Shown here one piece after another: positions 6,213 to 6,775 of a DNA stretch of 6,775 nt (position 1 is its first letter; the number at the start of each line of letters is the position of its first letter). The translations under genes were made by a program, and so were the position numbers. The notes under the pieces are model-generated. The model was not told the origin of the DNA, did no database searches, and saw only the letters and a program-made list of their open reading frames with translations. The stretch comes from an uncultured Clostridia bacterium (GTDB lineage Bacteria > Bacillota > Clostridia > TANB77 > CAG-508), in contig CALXJO010000053.1 in the NCBI GenBank assembly GCA_944388645.1, positions 1 to 6,775 of the forward strand. Direction: 5' to 3'.

Positions 6213-6253
6213 ATAATTCATCCCTTTCATGTTAATAAACAAATTATATGGTA
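6207..6253 (-). promoter_or_regulatory. Perfect 12-bp inverted repeat around the vanY ribosome site and start
   Basis: TACCATATAATT (6207-6218) and AATTATATGGTA (6242-6253) are exact reverse complements separated by 23 nt. In the transcript the ribosome site AAAGGG (6227-6222) lies in the loop and the AUG at 6212 lies in the 3' arm, so folding would hide the start codon. The arm also contains a TATAAT (6248-6243) that could be a -10. It could act as an RNA switch on translation or as a DNA operator. Confidence 0.6.
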
Positions 6254-6259
6254 TTGCCC

Positions 6260-6265
6260 TTTATA
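6260..6265 (-). promoter_or_regulatory. Candidate activated -10 (TATAAA) downstream of the CTTACA repeats
   Basis: TATAAA on the minus strand without a recognisable -35. Transcription would start near 6253, putting the three CTTACA repeats at roughly -54 to -27. This is the usual place for PhoB/PhoP-type activators that replace a -35. An alternative -10, TATAAT, is at 6248-6243. Both are candidates only. Confidence 0.35.
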
Positions 6266-6279
6266 AATCCCCATAGAAT

Positions 6280-6307
6280 TGTAAGATTTTTGTAAGTTTT
6301 CTGTAAG
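6280..6307 (-). promoter_or_regulatory. Triple CTTACA direct repeat, likely response-regulator operator
   Basis: CTTACA occurs three times on the minus strand (6307-6302, 6296-6291, 6285-6280), each exactly 11 bp after the last with AT-rich 5-nt spacers. Direct repeats of about one helical turn are the binding layout of OmpR/PhoB-family regulators, and TTACA-like half-sites resemble the TTAACA-type boxes of Bacillus PhoP. Since the operon encodes such a regulator, this is the best candidate for its own binding site. Confidence 0.65.
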
Positions 6308-6316
6308 GACATTCAC

Positions 6317-6325
6317 ATTATATCA
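6317..6325 (-). promoter_or_regulatory. Extended -10 promoter (TGATATAAT) of operon A
   Basis: TGATATAAT on the minus strand contains a perfect -10 TATAAT (6322-6317) with the TGn extension. The -35 position (about 6345-6340, TTTAAT) is poor, which the extended -10 can offset. Transcription would begin near 6310, just before the CTTACA repeats, giving a leader of about 98 nt that includes the start-codon hairpin. Confidence 0.6.
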
Positions 6326-6334
6326 GAAAAGGTA

Positions 6335-6374
6335 AAGAAATTAAATAAGAAGAACTACCAAATGTAATTCTTCT
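6335..6374 (-). terminator. Rho-independent terminator after the right-edge gene
   Basis: On the minus strand AGAAGAATTAC (6374-6364) pairs with GTAGTTCTTCT (6358-6348) around the loop ATTTG. The 11-bp stem includes one G-U pair and is followed by the T-rich run TATTTAATTTCTTT. The G-U pair would be a C-A mismatch in the opposite transcript, so the structure favours minus-strand termination. It separates the right-edge gene from the operon A promoter. Confidence 0.65.
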
Positions 6375-6440
6375 CTTAATTTTTTCTACTTGCAAAAGAA
6401 GTTCTTCCTCAATATAATTTAATTATTTTTATTTATTGAA

Positions 6441-6775
6441 TTAATCACTTGGAACTATCATAACTGTTGATCCTCCTGTTTGTTCTACTTTAATTCCTAG
6501 TAATTCGTTTATATAACTGTCTATTGAAGCTAATGGGAAACATAGACTTATTTCTCCATCTTGTGAGATTATGTATCTGTTTCCTATAGTTGTTTTTCCT
6601 TTTTTGCCTGGTATTAAGTATTCATAGTTATTTATTTTTACTTTTATTCCACCATTATATTCTTCCGTTATATCATATGTTTTTAAGAAATCACGACTTT
6701 CTATCTTGCTGTATATTAGTGGTGTTGTTATTTTTTCTATTTGTTCTTTGTCTGTTATTTCTATTGATTTATCTT
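6441..6775 (-). CDS. 3' end of an unrecognised gene, cut by the window edge
   Basis: An open frame of 110 codons runs in from the right edge and ends with TAA at 6443-6441. Codon use matches the neighbours (AGA, GGA, CCA, ATA). The visible C-terminus reads ...DFLKTYDITEEYNGG, then a basic beta-like stretch (VKINNYEYLIPGKKGKTTIGNRYIIS), then FPLASIDSYINELLGIKVEQ and a TVMIVPSD end. The strand-helix-strand ending with PL...LLGIKVE...TVMIV weakly recalls the repeats of copper-amine-oxidase-N-like stalk domains found on clostridial surface proteins, but I would not name it on that. No membrane segment or catalytic motif is visible. The start lies outside the window, so total length and signal peptide are unknown. 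The terminator at 6374-6348 follows it, so it belongs to a separate upstream transcript. Confidence 0.8.
   Translation of the reverse strand, partial: DKSIEITDKEQIEKITTPLIYSKIESRDFLKTYDITEEYNGGIKVKINNYEYLIPGKKGKTTIGNRYIISQDGEISLCFPLASIDSYINELLGIKVEQTGGSTVMIVPSD

Noticed and set aside
6213..6242. TTG start at 6242 and ATG starts at 6230 and 6221 for vanY.
   Set aside because: None has a ribosome site at normal spacing; AAAGGG fits only the ATG at 6212.
6315..6404. An open minus-strand frame of about 30 codons containing RRITFGSSSYLISLP, recalling the SSYxISLP motif of AbrB-like domains.
   Set aside because: It has no usable start codon or ribosome site and coincides with the terminator stem and the promoter, so the likeness is probably chance.

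Overview
The window is very AT-rich DNA from a low-GC Gram-positive bacterium, most likely a member of the Clostridia. The evidence is A/T-ending codons, strong AGGAGG-type ribosome sites, tightly packed co-directional genes, and a DUF5685-DnaJ-zinc ribbon cluster of the kind seen in clostridial genomes. A finer placement cannot be supported. Every convincing gene lies on the minus strand, so transcription runs from high to low coordinates. No tRNA, rRNA, IS element or CRISPR array was seen.

Right edge (6775-6441): the 3' end of an unrecognised gene that enters from outside the window, followed by a hairpin terminator (6348-6374). A compact regulatory region (about 6325-6208) comes next. It has an extended -10 promoter, three CTTACA direct repeats at exact 11-bp spacing (a typical layout for an OmpR/PhoB-type response-regulator site), further -10 candidates, and a perfect 12-bp inverted repeat that brackets the ribosome site of the next gene.

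Operon A (6212-2676): a membrane-anchored VanY-type D,D-carboxypeptidase, an OmpR/PhoB-family response regulator, a HisKA-type sensor kinase with a large extracytoplasmic loop, and an unrecognised single-pass membrane protein whose start is near or inside the end of the kinase gene. This looks like an envelope-sensing two-component system co-transcribed with a peptidoglycan-trimming enzyme. The vanHAX-type ligase genes are absent here. Immediately after the last gene come a strong ribosome site and a short remnant of a flavodoxin/FMN-reductase gene (about 2653-2597), so the operon probably once had a fifth gene. A terminator hairpin (2561-2586) closes it.

Operon B (2410-11), behind a clear TTGACA-N17-TAAACT promoter (2502-2474): a DUF5685 protein, a J-domain protein with a TPR-like middle and a Cys-rich tail, a small two-TM zinc-ribbon protein, and a six-TM DUF308/HdeD-like protein. 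The junctions are tight: TAAATG, a ribosome site overlapping a stop codon, and a 26-nt gap. The joint function is not established. The DUF5685 protein carries two Asp-rich motifs that resemble those of squalene/phytoene synthases.

The most notable observations are the flavodoxin gene scar, the 11-bp-periodic triple repeat and start-codon hairpin before vanY, the terpenoid-synthase-like motifs in DUF5685, and the unknown protein translationally linked to the sensor kinase.
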